Below, in pieces: positions 7,846 through 16,887 of a DNA stretch of 34,458 nucleotides. The notes under the pieces were generated by a model. That model made no database searches. It was not told the DNA's origin and saw nothing but the letters and a program-made list of their open reading frames with translations. Positions within the stretch are counted from its first letter, which is position 1. Each line of letters starts with the position of its first letter. The position numbers were made by a program, and so were the translations under genes. The DNA comes from BD1-7 clade bacterium (GTDB taxonomy: Bacteria; Pseudomonadota; Gammaproteobacteria; Pseudomonadales; DT-91), in the NCBI GenBank assembly GCA_902705835.1, contig CACSIN010000006.1, positions 96,156 through 130,613 of the forward strand, written 5' to 3'.

Positions 7846-8571
7846 TTACTGGGCAAACGCCTTACGCCAGGAATCAACAAAGCAGTTGCCCAAACCATCC
7901 TCTCTGCAGTTGGCGTCCGGCCATTGATCGCCTACATCACTGCCTAATGCGATTAACATCTGTTCGAATGTTTTTGCGGTAACAAACTGTGGGTTTGGTG
8001 ATGCCTGATTGGGTGTTTTAATCAAATCGAAGGTTACTGTCTTTTGAATGCCCGTATGTCGGCAGCTTTCGCTGAAGCAGCCAGTTTCCAACCGGTTGTC
8101 ATCCACATCTGCGACGGTTAAATCCCCCGCCCAAAGTCGAGTGCCACTATGAAATGCAATCAAGGTGGCGTTGGTTTCTAGGCGTGTGATTGTCTCATGC
8201 AGCGTGTATTCGGCGCGTCGAGCGGCTAATTCTGGGTCGGGAACATAAATCACATCAGGGCGTGTTTTGTAATCCACACTGTATTCGTTGATCACGACAA
8301 CCAGTATTGCATCGGGCTCGGTTAGGTCTTCAGGATACAATAAAGTGACTTCCGGCCAGCGCTTCTTGATGCCTTTAGCGATGTCATAGGCTGCTGTTTC
8401 TGTATTAATTTGCAGCTCTGGGCGTGTCGACGTTACTCGAATTTGCAGGCGCGCGTTTTGAATATCCTTGTATTTAAAATCATTTTGATTAGCGTCTGCG
8501 GGCGTTGAAGGCGCTTGTGCGCAACCAGCAAGAGCGGAGATGACCATAAAAAGGGTGAAGAATCGCAGCAT
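7846..8571 (-). CDS. Uncharacterised lipoprotein
   Basis: I do not recognise the family. From the ATG at 8571 the protein has 241 residues and begins MLRFFTLFMVISALAGC, a clear lipoprotein signal with Cys17 as the lipidation site. An ATG two codons upstream (8577) is also possible; the longer frame reaching 8649 would bury the signal peptide and is unlikely. The mature part looks like a soluble alpha/beta domain, with a strand pair around DAILVVVINEYSV and TLIAFHSGTRLWAGDL, and two cysteine pairs (GCFSESC, and NCREDGLGNC near the C terminus) that could form disulfides in the periplasm. It converges on pgeF with a 15-bp gap and has no evident partner. Confidence 0.75.
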   Translation of the reverse strand: MLRFFTLFMVISALAGCAQAPSTPADANQNDFKYKDIQNARLQIRVTSTRPELQINTETAAYDIAKGIKKRWPEVTLLYPEDLTEPDAILVVVINEYSVDYKTRPDVIYVPDPELAARRAEYTLHETITRLETNATLIAFHSGTRLWAGDLTVADVDDNRLETGCFSESCRHTGIQKTVTFDLIKTPNQASPNPQFVTAKTFEQMLIALGSDVGDQWPDANCREDGLGNCFVDSWRKAFAQ

Positions 8572-8709
8572 GTTCATTATCCAACTAGACTGAATGGGAA
8601 TTGGAATAAGAGGCAGAGTATAGGGAATGCGGCGACTGCACTCCAGCATTGCTCAAGCCTCTGGTCATGATTGAATTACCAGCAATAAAATAATTATCTG
8701 GAGATTGTC

Positions 8710-8973
8710 ATGTTAGAGAGCGGGCATTTTGGCAGATTAAACATACATCAAGGTGAATCATTCCCTAAATCCTGCAGTTGCTGTAGAGCCACTTATCGGG
8801 ATGTAGACGCATTTTTTAAAAATACTCGACCTAGCGGTACCCATCAAACCGGGTTGCGACAGGCATCTGATGATGACGGTGTTATTGTCGAGGCATATCG
8901 CAATTGTGCGTGTGGTTCGACCTTGTTGGTATTTTTTGAAGACCGTCGAGAAACACTACGCCCAGTTACTTAA
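8710..8973 (+). CDS. Small Cys-rich protein, possible metal-binding
   Basis: This 87-residue protein of unknown family has a good ribosome binding site (GGAG, eight bases before the ATG). Five cysteines stand in two clusters, KSCSCCRAT (Cys22, 24, 25) and NCACGS (Cys66, 68), with a hydrophilic middle. This looks like a zinc ribbon or a redox-active metal site, and no signal peptide is seen, so it is probably cytosolic. It ends 39 bases before the first adaptor gene on the same strand, so the two could be cotranscribed. No function can be given. Confidence 0.65.
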   Translation: MLESGHFGRLNIHQGESFPKSCSCCRATYRDVDAFFKNTRPSGTHQTGLRQASDDDGVIVEAYRNCACGSTLLVFFEDRRETLRPVT

Positions 8974-9012
8974 TTGGCGAAAAACTCAGGTCGCTATCGG
9001 TGTAACAAGGAT

Positions 9013-10281
9013 ATGTTGAAGAGAATGGACAAAGTAGCCAAACGATTAGGTACATGCGCGTGCCGAATACTGCTGATAGTCGTTGCTGGAGTTACGACGC
9101 ACTTTGCCGCTGCAGAAGAGCACGATAAAGACGCGAAAAAGGATGCAGTAAAAGCAGCTAAGAAACAACAAGCTAAACAGCAGGCCGACAATCAGCAAAA
9201 ACCGGTGGATGCGCCGTATATTCAGCCATTAATTCAGGCCGTGCCAAAAACGATGCGATTTGCGGCTAATTCTGCGCCTTATGAATCTGTTGATATTGTT
9301 GCCCGAACCCGCGGTTTTATCGAATCGTTAAATTTTATCGACGGCCAATTTGTTAAAAAGGGTGATCTTCTCTATGTCGTTGAGAAGACCTACAACCAAG
9401 CCGATGTGGCTGAAGCCCAAGGTGCTCTGCAAGTAGCGAATGCAAGAGTTGAACGGGCCTTGCTGGAATACAAGCGTCAGCAAACGCTACTGAAGCAAAA
9501 GCTGACCTCCCGTGAGAATGTCGACAAGGCTCGGCTCGAATACCAATCCGCAAAAGCACAACGTCAGCAAGAAGAAGCTTCGCTGACTCAAGCGTTGCAA
9601 GAGCTCAAGTACACGCGCATTATCTCACCGTTCTCCGGGCGGTTAAGCAGAACACTGCTTTATCCTGGAGAATTGGTAGACCCCGATAACCTCACTGGTA
9701 CGACAGTTCTTACCTCCCTGGCGAAACTTGATCCGTTATACGTTTACCTGCATGTGCCCACAAACTTGGTCCAAAAAATTGTTGAAGCACGGCAACAACA
9801 GGGCACACTCGCGGTGCAGTTTTTTGTCTCGTCAGATCAACCGGTGCGTTTGTCTGGTCAGTTGGAGTTTATTGCCAACCAAGCTGATACGGCAGCAGGC
9901 ACGTTGGAAATGCGAGCACTGGTGAAAAACCCGGATTTACATGTGTTTCCTGGCCAATTTGGTTATTTACATATCCAAACAGGTATAGAGGAAGACGCTA
10001 TGTTGGTGCCGAAGTCCTCGATTCATGAGGATTTTAATGGTTATTTCGTCTACCTGATTGACAAAAAGAAACAATTAAAACGCGCACCCATTAAGCGGCA
10101 TGAGCCTTACCAAGCGTGGTATCGAATTGAAGGATTAAACCCAGACGATCGGGTTGTCTATGGCGATATGCCCGCACTTTATCCCGGTTTGGCTGTACGA
10201 GCGAGGGAGGCCACGGCACCGAAATTGCCGGTTCAGCCGTTTGTGAAAACCCAACCCGCAAAGCCGTCGCAAACGCAGTAA
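9013..10281 (+). CDS. RND efflux periplasmic adaptor (MexA/AcrA type), first copy
   Basis: This is a membrane fusion protein that links an inner-membrane RND pump to an outer-membrane channel. A signal peptide (KVAKRLG, then a hydrophobic core ending FAAAEE) is followed by a Lys/Ala/Gln-rich stretch. Next come the half lipoyl domain (VDIVARTRGFIE, DGQFVKKGDLLY), a long coiled-coil hairpin, the second lipoyl half (YTRIISPFSGRL), the beta-barrel domain and a membrane-proximal C terminus ending in a Pro-rich tail. There is no lipobox Cys, unlike the second copy. The ATGs at 9013 and 9025 are both possible; AAGGA at 9007-9011 is near both. No pump follows directly: an SGNH hydrolase gene on the other strand intervenes before the second adaptor and the pump. 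The shared ARTRGFIE and the similar ends (IKRHEPY versus VKRHEVF) mark the two adaptors as paralogues. Confidence 0.9.
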   Translation: MLKRMDKVAKRLGTCACRILLIVVAGVTTHFAAAEEHDKDAKKDAVKAAKKQQAKQQADNQQKPVDAPYIQPLIQAVPKTMRFAANSAPYESVDIVARTRGFIESLNFIDGQFVKKGDLLYVVEKTYNQADVAEAQGALQVANARVERALLEYKRQQTLLKQKLTSRENVDKARLEYQSAKAQRQQEEASLTQALQELKYTRIISPFSGRLSRTLLYPGELVDPDNLTGTTVLTSLAKLDPLYVYLHVPTNLVQKIVEARQQQGTLAVQFFVSSDQPVRLSGQLEFIANQADTAAGTLEMRALVKNPDLHVFPGQFGYLHIQTGIEEDAMLVPKSSIHEDFNGYFVYLIDKKKQLKRAPIKRHEPYQAWYRIEGLNPDDRVVYGDMPALYPGLAVRAREATAPKLPVQPFVKTQPAKPSQTQ

Positions 10282-10290
10282 CGGCTTTTT
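10260..10290 (+). terminator. Rho-independent terminator after the first adaptor
   Basis: AAAGCCGT (10260-10267) and ACGGCTTT (10281-10288) form a perfect eight-base stem with a 13-base loop and run into TTTTT (10286-10290). The stem overlaps the stop codon of the adaptor gene. The arrangement implies that the adaptor is transcribed separately from the pump genes further right. Confidence 0.75.
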
Positions 10291-10309
10291 CGTATTTAAA
10301 TGTGTGTGG

Positions 10310-11347
10310 TTACAGTGCAGAACGATTTGTCAGGCTTAACATTTCTTCTTCGGTGAGCAGAGGTACATTCAGTTGGTATCCCTGATTTAACGCGTTAAGT
10401 ATCTGATTTGCCATTTGCGCTTGTACCAAGGTATTTGGATGTAGCTCGTCATCGGCAATGAAATGACTTTTATGTGTTGGCCCAGCGCACAATCCGTCTG
10501 AACGGCACTTGCCTGCACCTTGTGTGCCTTTAGGAACTAAATCTGCAGATTTAGCCACGCCTTTCAGCGCGACGGTAACGTCTCCGACAGTGATGCCGCC
10601 GTCTTTGTTTTTGGCGAAATCAAACATTTTTACCATAGGAATACCGCGTTTCAGGGCTGCGGTTTCGAGTGTCTTATTGGCATAGACGATGGAATCTAGA
10701 ATGGCTTTATCGGCACCGCCGGCCGTACCCATTGGAATATAAGCTAACAGGACTTTCATGTCTTTTTCCTGCAGGCGATCAACGTGACGTATCAGGCTGC
10801 TGACAACATCGTCTGCGAATTTTTGATCGACAGCCTCATCGTTTCTTGACGGGTTTCCGAACAAGCTAATGTCGTTAGATTTAAAAAAATAATCGTTAGA
10901 GCCGGCAGCGACGACCACGAATTCGACGGGTTCATTCAGTAACCCAGTCACTTGGTCGTCTACATAGGTAGATTCCATTGCTGCACTATCGATCGGCATA
11001 TCGTACGTCGTTATCCACAAATCCAGCGAGACCCTCGCTGCAGGAGATGCGGTAGCGGCAACTTTCGCAAAGTTATACTGGTAGCCCGCCGCGCGGTGAT
11101 CTGGCCAGCCGTTTTTGAGCGTGGGACGATATTCACCAAAGTTCAGATGTTGGCCACGAAGCCCCGCAAGGATTTCAACCCAGTTGTAGGCAGCAATATC
11201 GGTGTTTGCGTTAGTGCCCGTGTCTAGATATTCGTCCGTCATACTATCGCCAACTGCACCGATTATGATCGGATTGGCGAGCATTGTCGGGCTTGCGATC
11301 ATTGCTGACAGCGCCAGTGGATAAGCCATTTTTTTAAGATAGTGCAT
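10310..11347 (-). CDS. Secreted SGNH/GDSL-family hydrolase
   Basis: The 345-residue protein begins with a type I signal peptide (KKMAYPLALSAMIASPTMLA). It then shows the SGNH blocks: GAVGDSMTDEY with nucleophile Ser35 (block I), a Gly-containing region, VVAAGSNDYFF with the Asn of block III, and DDELHPNT near the C terminus with the Asp and His of block V. Enzymes of this superfamily hydrolyse esters of lipids, sugars or peptidoglycan substituents in the periplasm or outside; the substrate is not predictable. A GKCRSDGLCAG segment could form a disulfide. The gene lies antiparallel between two adaptor genes, and it is convergent with the first and divergent from the second. Confidence 0.88.
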   Translation of the reverse strand: MHYLKKMAYPLALSAMIASPTMLANPIIIGAVGDSMTDEYLDTGTNANTDIAAYNWVEILAGLRGQHLNFGEYRPTLKNGWPDHRAAGYQYNFAKVAATASPAARVSLDLWITTYDMPIDSAAMESTYVDDQVTGLLNEPVEFVVVAAGSNDYFFKSNDISLFGNPSRNDEAVDQKFADDVVSSLIRHVDRLQEKDMKVLLAYIPMGTAGGADKAILDSIVYANKTLETAALKRGIPMVKMFDFAKNKDGGITVGDVTVALKGVAKSADLVPKGTQGAGKCRSDGLCAGPTHKSHFIADDELHPNTLVQAQMANQILNALNQGYQLNVPLLTEEEMLSLTNRSAL

Positions 11348-11644
11348 GGTGATATTCCGATTTTCGCGACAATTATTGTTGTCAGGGGCGGCCTTAAGCC
11401 GGAACGACTTGTTGAGAGTATTTGTCGACGGCTGTCTGGCGAATTACCCAATACAGCATTTTCAACGCCCCAATATTTTTATGGCGAGGAAATTACCAGC
11501 CTCGCATCTGTCTTGCAATGATAAAGAGCATACGCTTCAAAAGGTCCATGACGCTTTGCGTAAACCCAAGTTGAAACCTACCTTTTAGGGGTGTGCGTTC
11601 GGCGTCTTGTGTCGACGACTTTTCAAGGATGAGGTTTTTATTTC

Positions 11645-12883
11645 ATGACGGCAGTTGACGTCGCGTTCCTGCAGCGGTTTTTGAGCCATCTCTGTCCCTT
11701 TCTGAGGTCAATTCGGATTGTTGCCATTCTTTCTGTTTTTGCGGTAACTGCTTGCTCAAAACCTTCACCTCAGGCAATTAAAAAAACTGTGACAGCAGGG
11801 TATATCGAGCCGTTGGTCACAGAGGTGCCTCAACAGCTTTCATTCAGTGCAACGACTGCCGCTCGGCAAACCGTTGACGTTGTTGCCCGTACGCGGGGCT
11901 TTATCGAAAAGGTTGTGTTTACCGATGGGCAGATGGTGAAACAAAACGATTTGTTATATCGGCTCGAAGCAGTGGTTAATCAAGCTGAATTGGAGCGGGC
12001 CACCGGTCGACGTGATGAGGCTGTCGCTGAAGTGGCTGAGAGCCGAATTGAATTTACGCGTTATCAACGATTGGTAGATCTCGGCTCGACCTCAGAAGAT
12101 ACACTGGATCAGGCACGTCAGAATTATCAAAGTGCCTTGGGTAGCCTTGATCAGGCCAATGCCAACCTGCGTAGAATTCGACAGGATCTGACATACACTG
12201 AAGTGCGTGCATCATTTGCCGGAAAGATGGGGCGCACTCTCTATTACCCGGGGCAATTAGTTGGGGAACTCAACAGCACTGCTGCAACCGTGTTAACCAC
12301 GATTGCCCAGTTAGATTCTATGTATGTGTATTTCAATGTACCGTCGAAATACCTTCAAACGTTGATGGCTGCACGCCATAAAAACCCTGTTATGCCGTTG
12401 GTTTTTGAAACGCAGGGTGAACATCCAATTCGTTTTTCCGGGCAACTGGATTTTATTGATCGAGGTGTCAATCCAACGACGGGAACCATTGAAATGCGTG
12501 GATTGATATCGAATTCCAGCTTGCTGTTGTACCCCGGTCAAGTTGGTAAGCTCACCCTACAGTTTGGTGTTCAAGAACGTCAGCTGATGGTGCCTTCCGA
12601 GAGTATTTTACTCGATGGCCTGGGTAGTTTTGTGTGGTTGATCAATAAAGACAACCGCATCATTCGCCATAGCGTTAAGCGGCATGAAGTTTTTAGCCCA
12701 TGGACACGGGTATCCGGGTTACAGCAGCGTGATCGTGTGCTTGCTAGCCGACTAGGCACAGTGCGCGCTGGTCAAAAAGTAAAGCCACATAAGGTCAAAC
12801 CTAATCTGCCGATGATTGATATCTTGCAGCAAGCGATATCACATAGGCCCTATTCGGTCGATCTTGATCGGGGTGATAACTGA
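11645..12883 (+). CDS. RND efflux periplasmic adaptor lipoprotein, second copy
   Basis: This second membrane fusion protein has 412 residues. The N-terminal hydrophobic stretch ends in AVTACSKP, so it is a lipoprotein with Cys37 as the likely anchor, as in AcrA and MexA. The rest follows the family plan: VDVVARTRGFIE and DGQMVKQNDLLY (lipoyl), a coiled-coil hairpin, YTEVRASFAGKMGRTLYYPG, the beta-barrel and a membrane-proximal domain. AAGGATGAGG stands about ten bases before the ATG. Its stop overlaps the start of the pump gene by one base (TGATG), so both are made together. No outer-membrane TolC-type gene occurs in the window; it must be supplied from elsewhere. Confidence 0.94.
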   Translation: MTAVDVAFLQRFLSHLCPFLRSIRIVAILSVFAVTACSKPSPQAIKKTVTAGYIEPLVTEVPQQLSFSATTAARQTVDVVARTRGFIEKVVFTDGQMVKQNDLLYRLEAVVNQAELERATGRRDEAVAEVAESRIEFTRYQRLVDLGSTSEDTLDQARQNYQSALGSLDQANANLRRIRQDLTYTEVRASFAGKMGRTLYYPGQLVGELNSTAATVLTTIAQLDSMYVYFNVPSKYLQTLMAARHKNPVMPLVFETQGEHPIRFSGQLDFIDRGVNPTTGTIEMRGLISNSSLLLYPGQVGKLTLQFGVQERQLMVPSESILLDGLGSFVWLINKDNRIIRHSVKRHEVFSPWTRVSGLQQRDRVLASRLGTVRAGQKVKPHKVKPNLPMIDILQQAISHRPYSVDLDRGDN

Positions 12884-15800
12884 TGTTGACTCGATTTTTT
12901 ATAGACCGCCCGATATCAGCGATTGTTATTGCCATCATGATGATTGTTGCCGGGTTGATTGCATTGCCGATCCTGCCGATTGCTTTATATCCTGATATCA
13001 CGCCACCGGTTGTGCGAGTGACCGCAAGCTACCCCGGGGCAAATGCTGAAACCATGGTGGACGCCGTCACTACACCGATCGAACGCCAGATTAATGGCGT
13101 TGAAGGCCTGGTGAGTATTGCCAGTACGTCTAACGATAGTGGCAATATGACTATCGATGTGACGTTTGAGGTAGGGTACGACCTCAATATTGCTGCAGTA
13201 GATGTGCAGAACCGAGTAGTGCTTGCTTATCCTTATATTCCAGCAGAGGTCATACAGAACGGCATTAATGTTCAAAAGGGCACCCAAGACCTCGTCATGT
13301 TTGTAAACCTGGTATCTGCGGATGGCAGTTATTCCCCTGAATACGTCAGTAATTATGCCTCGATCAATATTGTCGACCCCATACGGCGTATTCCCGGGGT
13401 TGGGTCTGCCAACCTGTTGGGCGATAGAACGTATGCGATGCGGATCTGGCTTAACCCGCAAAAACTTGCGGGTTATAACCTCACAGTAAATGATGTTATT
13501 GATGCCATTACTGACCAAAATACACCAGCGGCAGTTGGGTCGTTGGCGGGAGTACCCACCAAGCCTGGGCAAACTGTCGCCTTAACTCTGCACACTAAAG
13601 GCCGGCTGGATACACCCAGCGAGTTCGAAGATATTGTTGTGTCGCGTGCCGATAACGGTAGCCTTATCTATATCCGCGATATTGGCAAAGTTGAGTTGGG
13701 GTCGTCGAGCTATTCAACCTTGCTGCAGGTGGACGGCAAAAACTCCATTGGTATCGAAGTGAATCAATTCCCGTTTGGTAATACGCTGAATATTGCCGAT
13801 CAAATATTTTCTATTCTGAATGCCGAGCTGGCGAAATTTCCAGAAGGTCTCGATTACTGGATTGCGAGAGACTCAAGCGGGTTTATTAAAAGCGCCGTTA
13901 AAGAAGTCGCATTGACCTTGTTAACCGCTTTGTTGCTGATTGTATTGGTCTCTTATCTATTTTTGCAGGATCTCAGGGCAACCCTGATTACGCTTGTTAC
14001 GATCCCGGTGTCGTTGATCGGAACCTTCGCATTGATGGGGTTCCTCGGTTTTTCGATCAACATGCTGAGTTTATTTGGCATGATTCTGGCGATTGGTCTG
14101 GTGGTTGATGATGCGGTTGTTGTTATTGAGAACATCAGCCGCATTATGCGTACTGACGGTTTGCCGGCGCGGGAGGCAGCAGTTAAGGCCATGGACGAAG
14201 TGCGGGGGCCGATCATCGCTTCAACGTTGGTGATGATGGCGGTGTTTATTCCAGCCTCTTTTGTTCCAGGGATCTCCGGGCAGTTGTATCAGCAATTTGC
14301 ACTGACAATTGCGTGCTCGTTGGGGTTGTCGTTGATTAACGCACTGACCTTCACGCCCTCTCTCGCCAGCTTTATGTTGAGTCATGGTCCGACGCAAAAA
14401 CCATTACGAATTTTTGATTGGTTTAATCGTGCATACGACATATTGCTCGAATATTACGATGGTGTGGTAAAGCGTGTGATTCGTCGGCCCGTGATGATGT
14501 GTATTACCTTGTTAGCACTAATATCGGTGACTGTAATGCTACTGATTACGGTGCCGCGCGGATTTATTCCAACAGAAGATCAGGGGTTCTTTTACGTCAA
14601 TCTGCAATTACCCGAGGGCAGCACATTAGAGCGAACGCAGATGGCGCTAGAGAATGTTGCTGCTGAAATGAAAAAGCTCCCTGATATTGATCGGGTGGTA
14701 ACGGTCGCCGGCTTTAGTATCTTGACCGCTACTCGTCATACTAACGATGGTTTAGTAGTTGTTAACCTAAAAGATTTTAGTGAGCGTAATGTATCGGTAT
14801 TTGATGTTATTCCCATGGCAGAAGAACGTCTAGAGCGGTTAGATGCTGCTGAATATCTCGTACTTAACGCGCCACCGATCAATGGGTTGTCTGCCGCTGG
14901 CGGTTTTGAGTATATTCTCGAAGACCGTGCGGCGCAGGGGTTAACGGCCCTATATAGCAATACCGAACGCATTGTAGACACTGCCCAACGTGATTACCCG
15001 CAGCTCGATACCTTGTTTTCAGCGTTCAAAGTCGATACCCCGAATCTCTATCTGGATATCGATCGTGAAAAAGTGCTTCGCCAGGGTGTTGAACTGAGTG
15101 ATTTGTATTTGTCGTTGCATGCCAACCTGGGCGGTTACTACGTCAATGACTTCAACAAGTACGGTCAGGTATATCATGTTTATGTACAGGCTGAGAAAGA
15201 TCAGCGTAATGATCAGACGGCCCTAGATTCCATCTATGTGCGTAACAGCGATGGCGATATGATCCCTGTTCGAGACTTGGTAGATTTTGATTACCGTGCG
15301 GGGGTTAGCTCGATATCACGTTACAACCTATACAATGCTGCGCATATTATCGGCTCAGCCGCACCAGGTTATACCAGTGGTGAGGCGATCAAGGCGATGG
15401 AGAGTATGTCGGAAGACTTGCTCAGCAATGGCTTTAGCTTCGAGTGGACTAGCACAGCTTATCAGGAAGAAAAGGCCGGCAATGTAGCGCCGATTATTTT
15501 TGCACTGTCGCTGTTAGCGATATTTTTTATTCTCGCCGTGTTGTACGAGAGCTGGTTGTTGCCCTTAATGATTCTTCTCGCGATTCCTTTGGCAGTATTG
15601 GGTGCACTGACGTTTCAGTCGCTACGCGGGCTCGCAAATGACACCTTCTGTCAAATTGCTCTGATTATGTTGATTGGTCTGGCAGCCAAAAACGCCATTT
15701 TGATTGTGCAGTTTGCCAACGATAAATATGCAGAGGGTGCAGATATTGTCGAATCGGTGATCTATGCCTGTAATACCCGTCTACGCCCGATCGTAATGAC

Positions 15801-16035
15801 GGCAATGGCGTTTGTGGCGGGCATTTTTCCACTGGTGATTGCGTCGGGTGCAGGGGCAGCAGGGCGCCAATCATTAGGAACAGCAGTGATGGGCGGGATG
15901 ATTTTTTCTACGGTGCTAACTCTACTGTTTATCCCGGTCATATACGTCATTGTGCAGACATTTCGCGAAAAACGAGTGCCAGATCTGCGTGAAAAAACAC
16001 GCAAGCACAGCATGAACAAAGGTACGAGTGAATAG
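12883..16035 (+). CDS. RND multidrug efflux transporter (AcrB/MexB, HAE1 type)
   Basis: The 1050-residue proton-driven pump is full length. It starts with the typical FFIDRPISAIVIAI helix, followed by the first large periplasmic loop (ALYPDITPPVVRVTASYPGA), transmembrane helices 2-6, the second large loop and helices 8-12. The proton relay residues are intact: the Asp pair Asp409-Asp410 in helix 4 (GLVVDDAVVVIEN) and Lys936 in helix 10 (LAAKNAILIVQF). Family members take amphiphilic compounds from the periplasm or inner leaflet and pass them to an outer-membrane channel through the adaptor. Substrates cannot be told from sequence. It is coupled to the upstream adaptor gene and ends 16 bp from the convergent response-regulator gene. 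Confidence 0.96.
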   Translation: MLTRFFIDRPISAIVIAIMMIVAGLIALPILPIALYPDITPPVVRVTASYPGANAETMVDAVTTPIERQINGVEGLVSIASTSNDSGNMTIDVTFEVGYDLNIAAVDVQNRVVLAYPYIPAEVIQNGINVQKGTQDLVMFVNLVSADGSYSPEYVSNYASINIVDPIRRIPGVGSANLLGDRTYAMRIWLNPQKLAGYNLTVNDVIDAITDQNTPAAVGSLAGVPTKPGQTVALTLHTKGRLDTPSEFEDIVVSRADNGSLIYIRDIGKVELGSSSYSTLLQVDGKNSIGIEVNQFPFGNTLNIADQIFSILNAELAKFPEGLDYWIARDSSGFIKSAVKEVALTLLTALLLIVLVSYLFLQDLRATLITLVTIPVSLIGTFALMGFLGFSINMLSLFGMILAIGLVVDDAVVVIENISRIMRTDGLPAREAAVKAMDEVRGPIIASTLVMMAVFIPASFVPGISGQLYQQFALTIACSLGLSLINALTFTPSLASFMLSHGPTQKPLRIFDWFNRAYDILLEYYDGVVKRVIRRPVMMCITLLALISVTVMLLITVPRGFIPTEDQGFFYVNLQLPEGSTLERTQMALENVAAEMKKLPDIDRVVTVAGFSILTATRHTNDGLVVVNLKDFSERNVSVFDVIPMAEERLERLDAAEYLVLNAPPINGLSAAGGFEYILEDRAAQGLTALYSNTERIVDTAQRDYPQLDTLFSAFKVDTPNLYLDIDREKVLRQGVELSDLYLSLHANLGGYYVNDFNKYGQVYHVYVQAEKDQRNDQTALDSIYVRNSDGDMIPVRDLVDFDYRAGVSSISRYNLYNAAHIIGSAAPGYTSGEAIKAMESMSEDLLSNGFSFEWTSTAYQEEKAGNVAPIIFALSLLAIFFILAVLYESWLLPLMILLAIPLAVLGALTFQSLRGLANDTFCQIALIMLIGLAAKNAILIVQFANDKYAEGADIVESVIYACNTRLRPIVMTAMAFVAGIFPLVIASGAGAAGRQSLGTAVMGGMIFSTVLTLLFIPVIYVIVQTFREKRVPDLREKTRKHSMNKGTSE

Positions 16036-16051
16036 ATTTGGTTAGATCGAA

Positions 16052-16726
16052 TTACTGCAGAGTCGTTGTGGTGGCGTTGAGTACCCGATGTAAATAATTA
16101 ATAGATACTATGGCTTGCTTGCGGGTTCGAACTTCGAGCTTACGGAGAATAGAATCCAGTTGTTTTTTAAACTGCACCTTGGTCAGATTCAGCTTTTTCA
16201 TGATATGAAGGTTGGTAAGCCCTTCGGCCATCTCGGCGGCGATATGAAATTGCTGAGGCGTCAAGCGCCCGATCAATTGTGCAGCTTTAGCTTCTGAATC
16301 ACTCAAGTGGCCTTGTGATAGGCCAACGTCTGCCGGGATCCAAACACCATCTTTCAAAATACAGCCAATGGCGCTGGAAATTTCCTCGCTGTCTGAATCC
16401 ACTGACAAAAAGCCCGATGCGCCGTGTTCTATGGCTTTAGATATCACTCTGGGTGTTGTATTGGCTGATATAACGAGTACAGGTACTCGGCGGAAATTCG
16501 CCAAAAGCATAATCAGGCCGCTGAAACCTGCGCTCTCGGGCAGGGTCAGATCCAAAATTAATAGATCTGGCTTTAACCCGGCACCCATAACACGATTGAG
16601 AGTGCCGAAACTTTCGGGCAGCTCGATTGTGGCATCCGGGTAGTATTCCGTGATAGCGTTCATTAGTGAAACACGGAAGAGTGGATGGCCATCGGCAATA
16701 ACAATTTGGTGCGATTTAGTAGGCAT
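16052..16726 (-). CDS. NarL/LuxR-type response regulator, atypical
   Basis: A receiver domain (residues 1-125) is joined to a C-terminal LuxR-type helix-turn-helix (about 155-215: RLTPQQFHIAAEMAEGLTNLHIMKKL, shown by the LTP start and the AEGLTN turn). The phosphoacceptor Asp59 (LLILDLTLPE) and the Ser of VISAN are present. The usual acidic pair is reduced to one Asp (IADGHPLF), and the conserved Lys after the fifth strand is replaced (GFLSVDSD, Val where Lys is expected). Phosphorylation signalling may be altered or lost. GGTGAG stands six bases before the ATG. No histidine kinase lies nearby. It is convergent with the efflux pump gene; whether it controls that locus is open. Confidence 0.87.
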   Translation of the reverse strand: MPTKSHQIVIADGHPLFRVSLMNAITEYYPDATIELPESFGTLNRVMGAGLKPDLLILDLTLPESAGFSGLIMLLANFRRVPVLVISANTTPRVISKAIEHGASGFLSVDSDSEEISSAIGCILKDGVWIPADVGLSQGHLSDSEAKAAQLIGRLTPQQFHIAAEMAEGLTNLHIMKKLNLTKVQFKKQLDSILRKLEVRTRKQAIVSINYLHRVLNATTTTLQ

Positions 16727-16887
16727 CTGTGACTCACCACCGTTGGATGATATCGTGATTTGTTATTATCCCGTAGAATTCGGATGTTTGATGTTGATTG
16801 TTCAGTCAATCGGTCTCAAACAGTAAGGTACTCAGTTGTCGTTTTAAGGCCTCTCGTTGTATTGCCTCATGGTTCGGCAGACAGGAT

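Noticed and set aside
11346-11588. 80-codon open frame on the plus strand between the SGNH hydrolase and the second adaptor
   Set aside because: It has no ribosome binding site or recognisable domain, and it lies in the region that should hold the divergent promoters.
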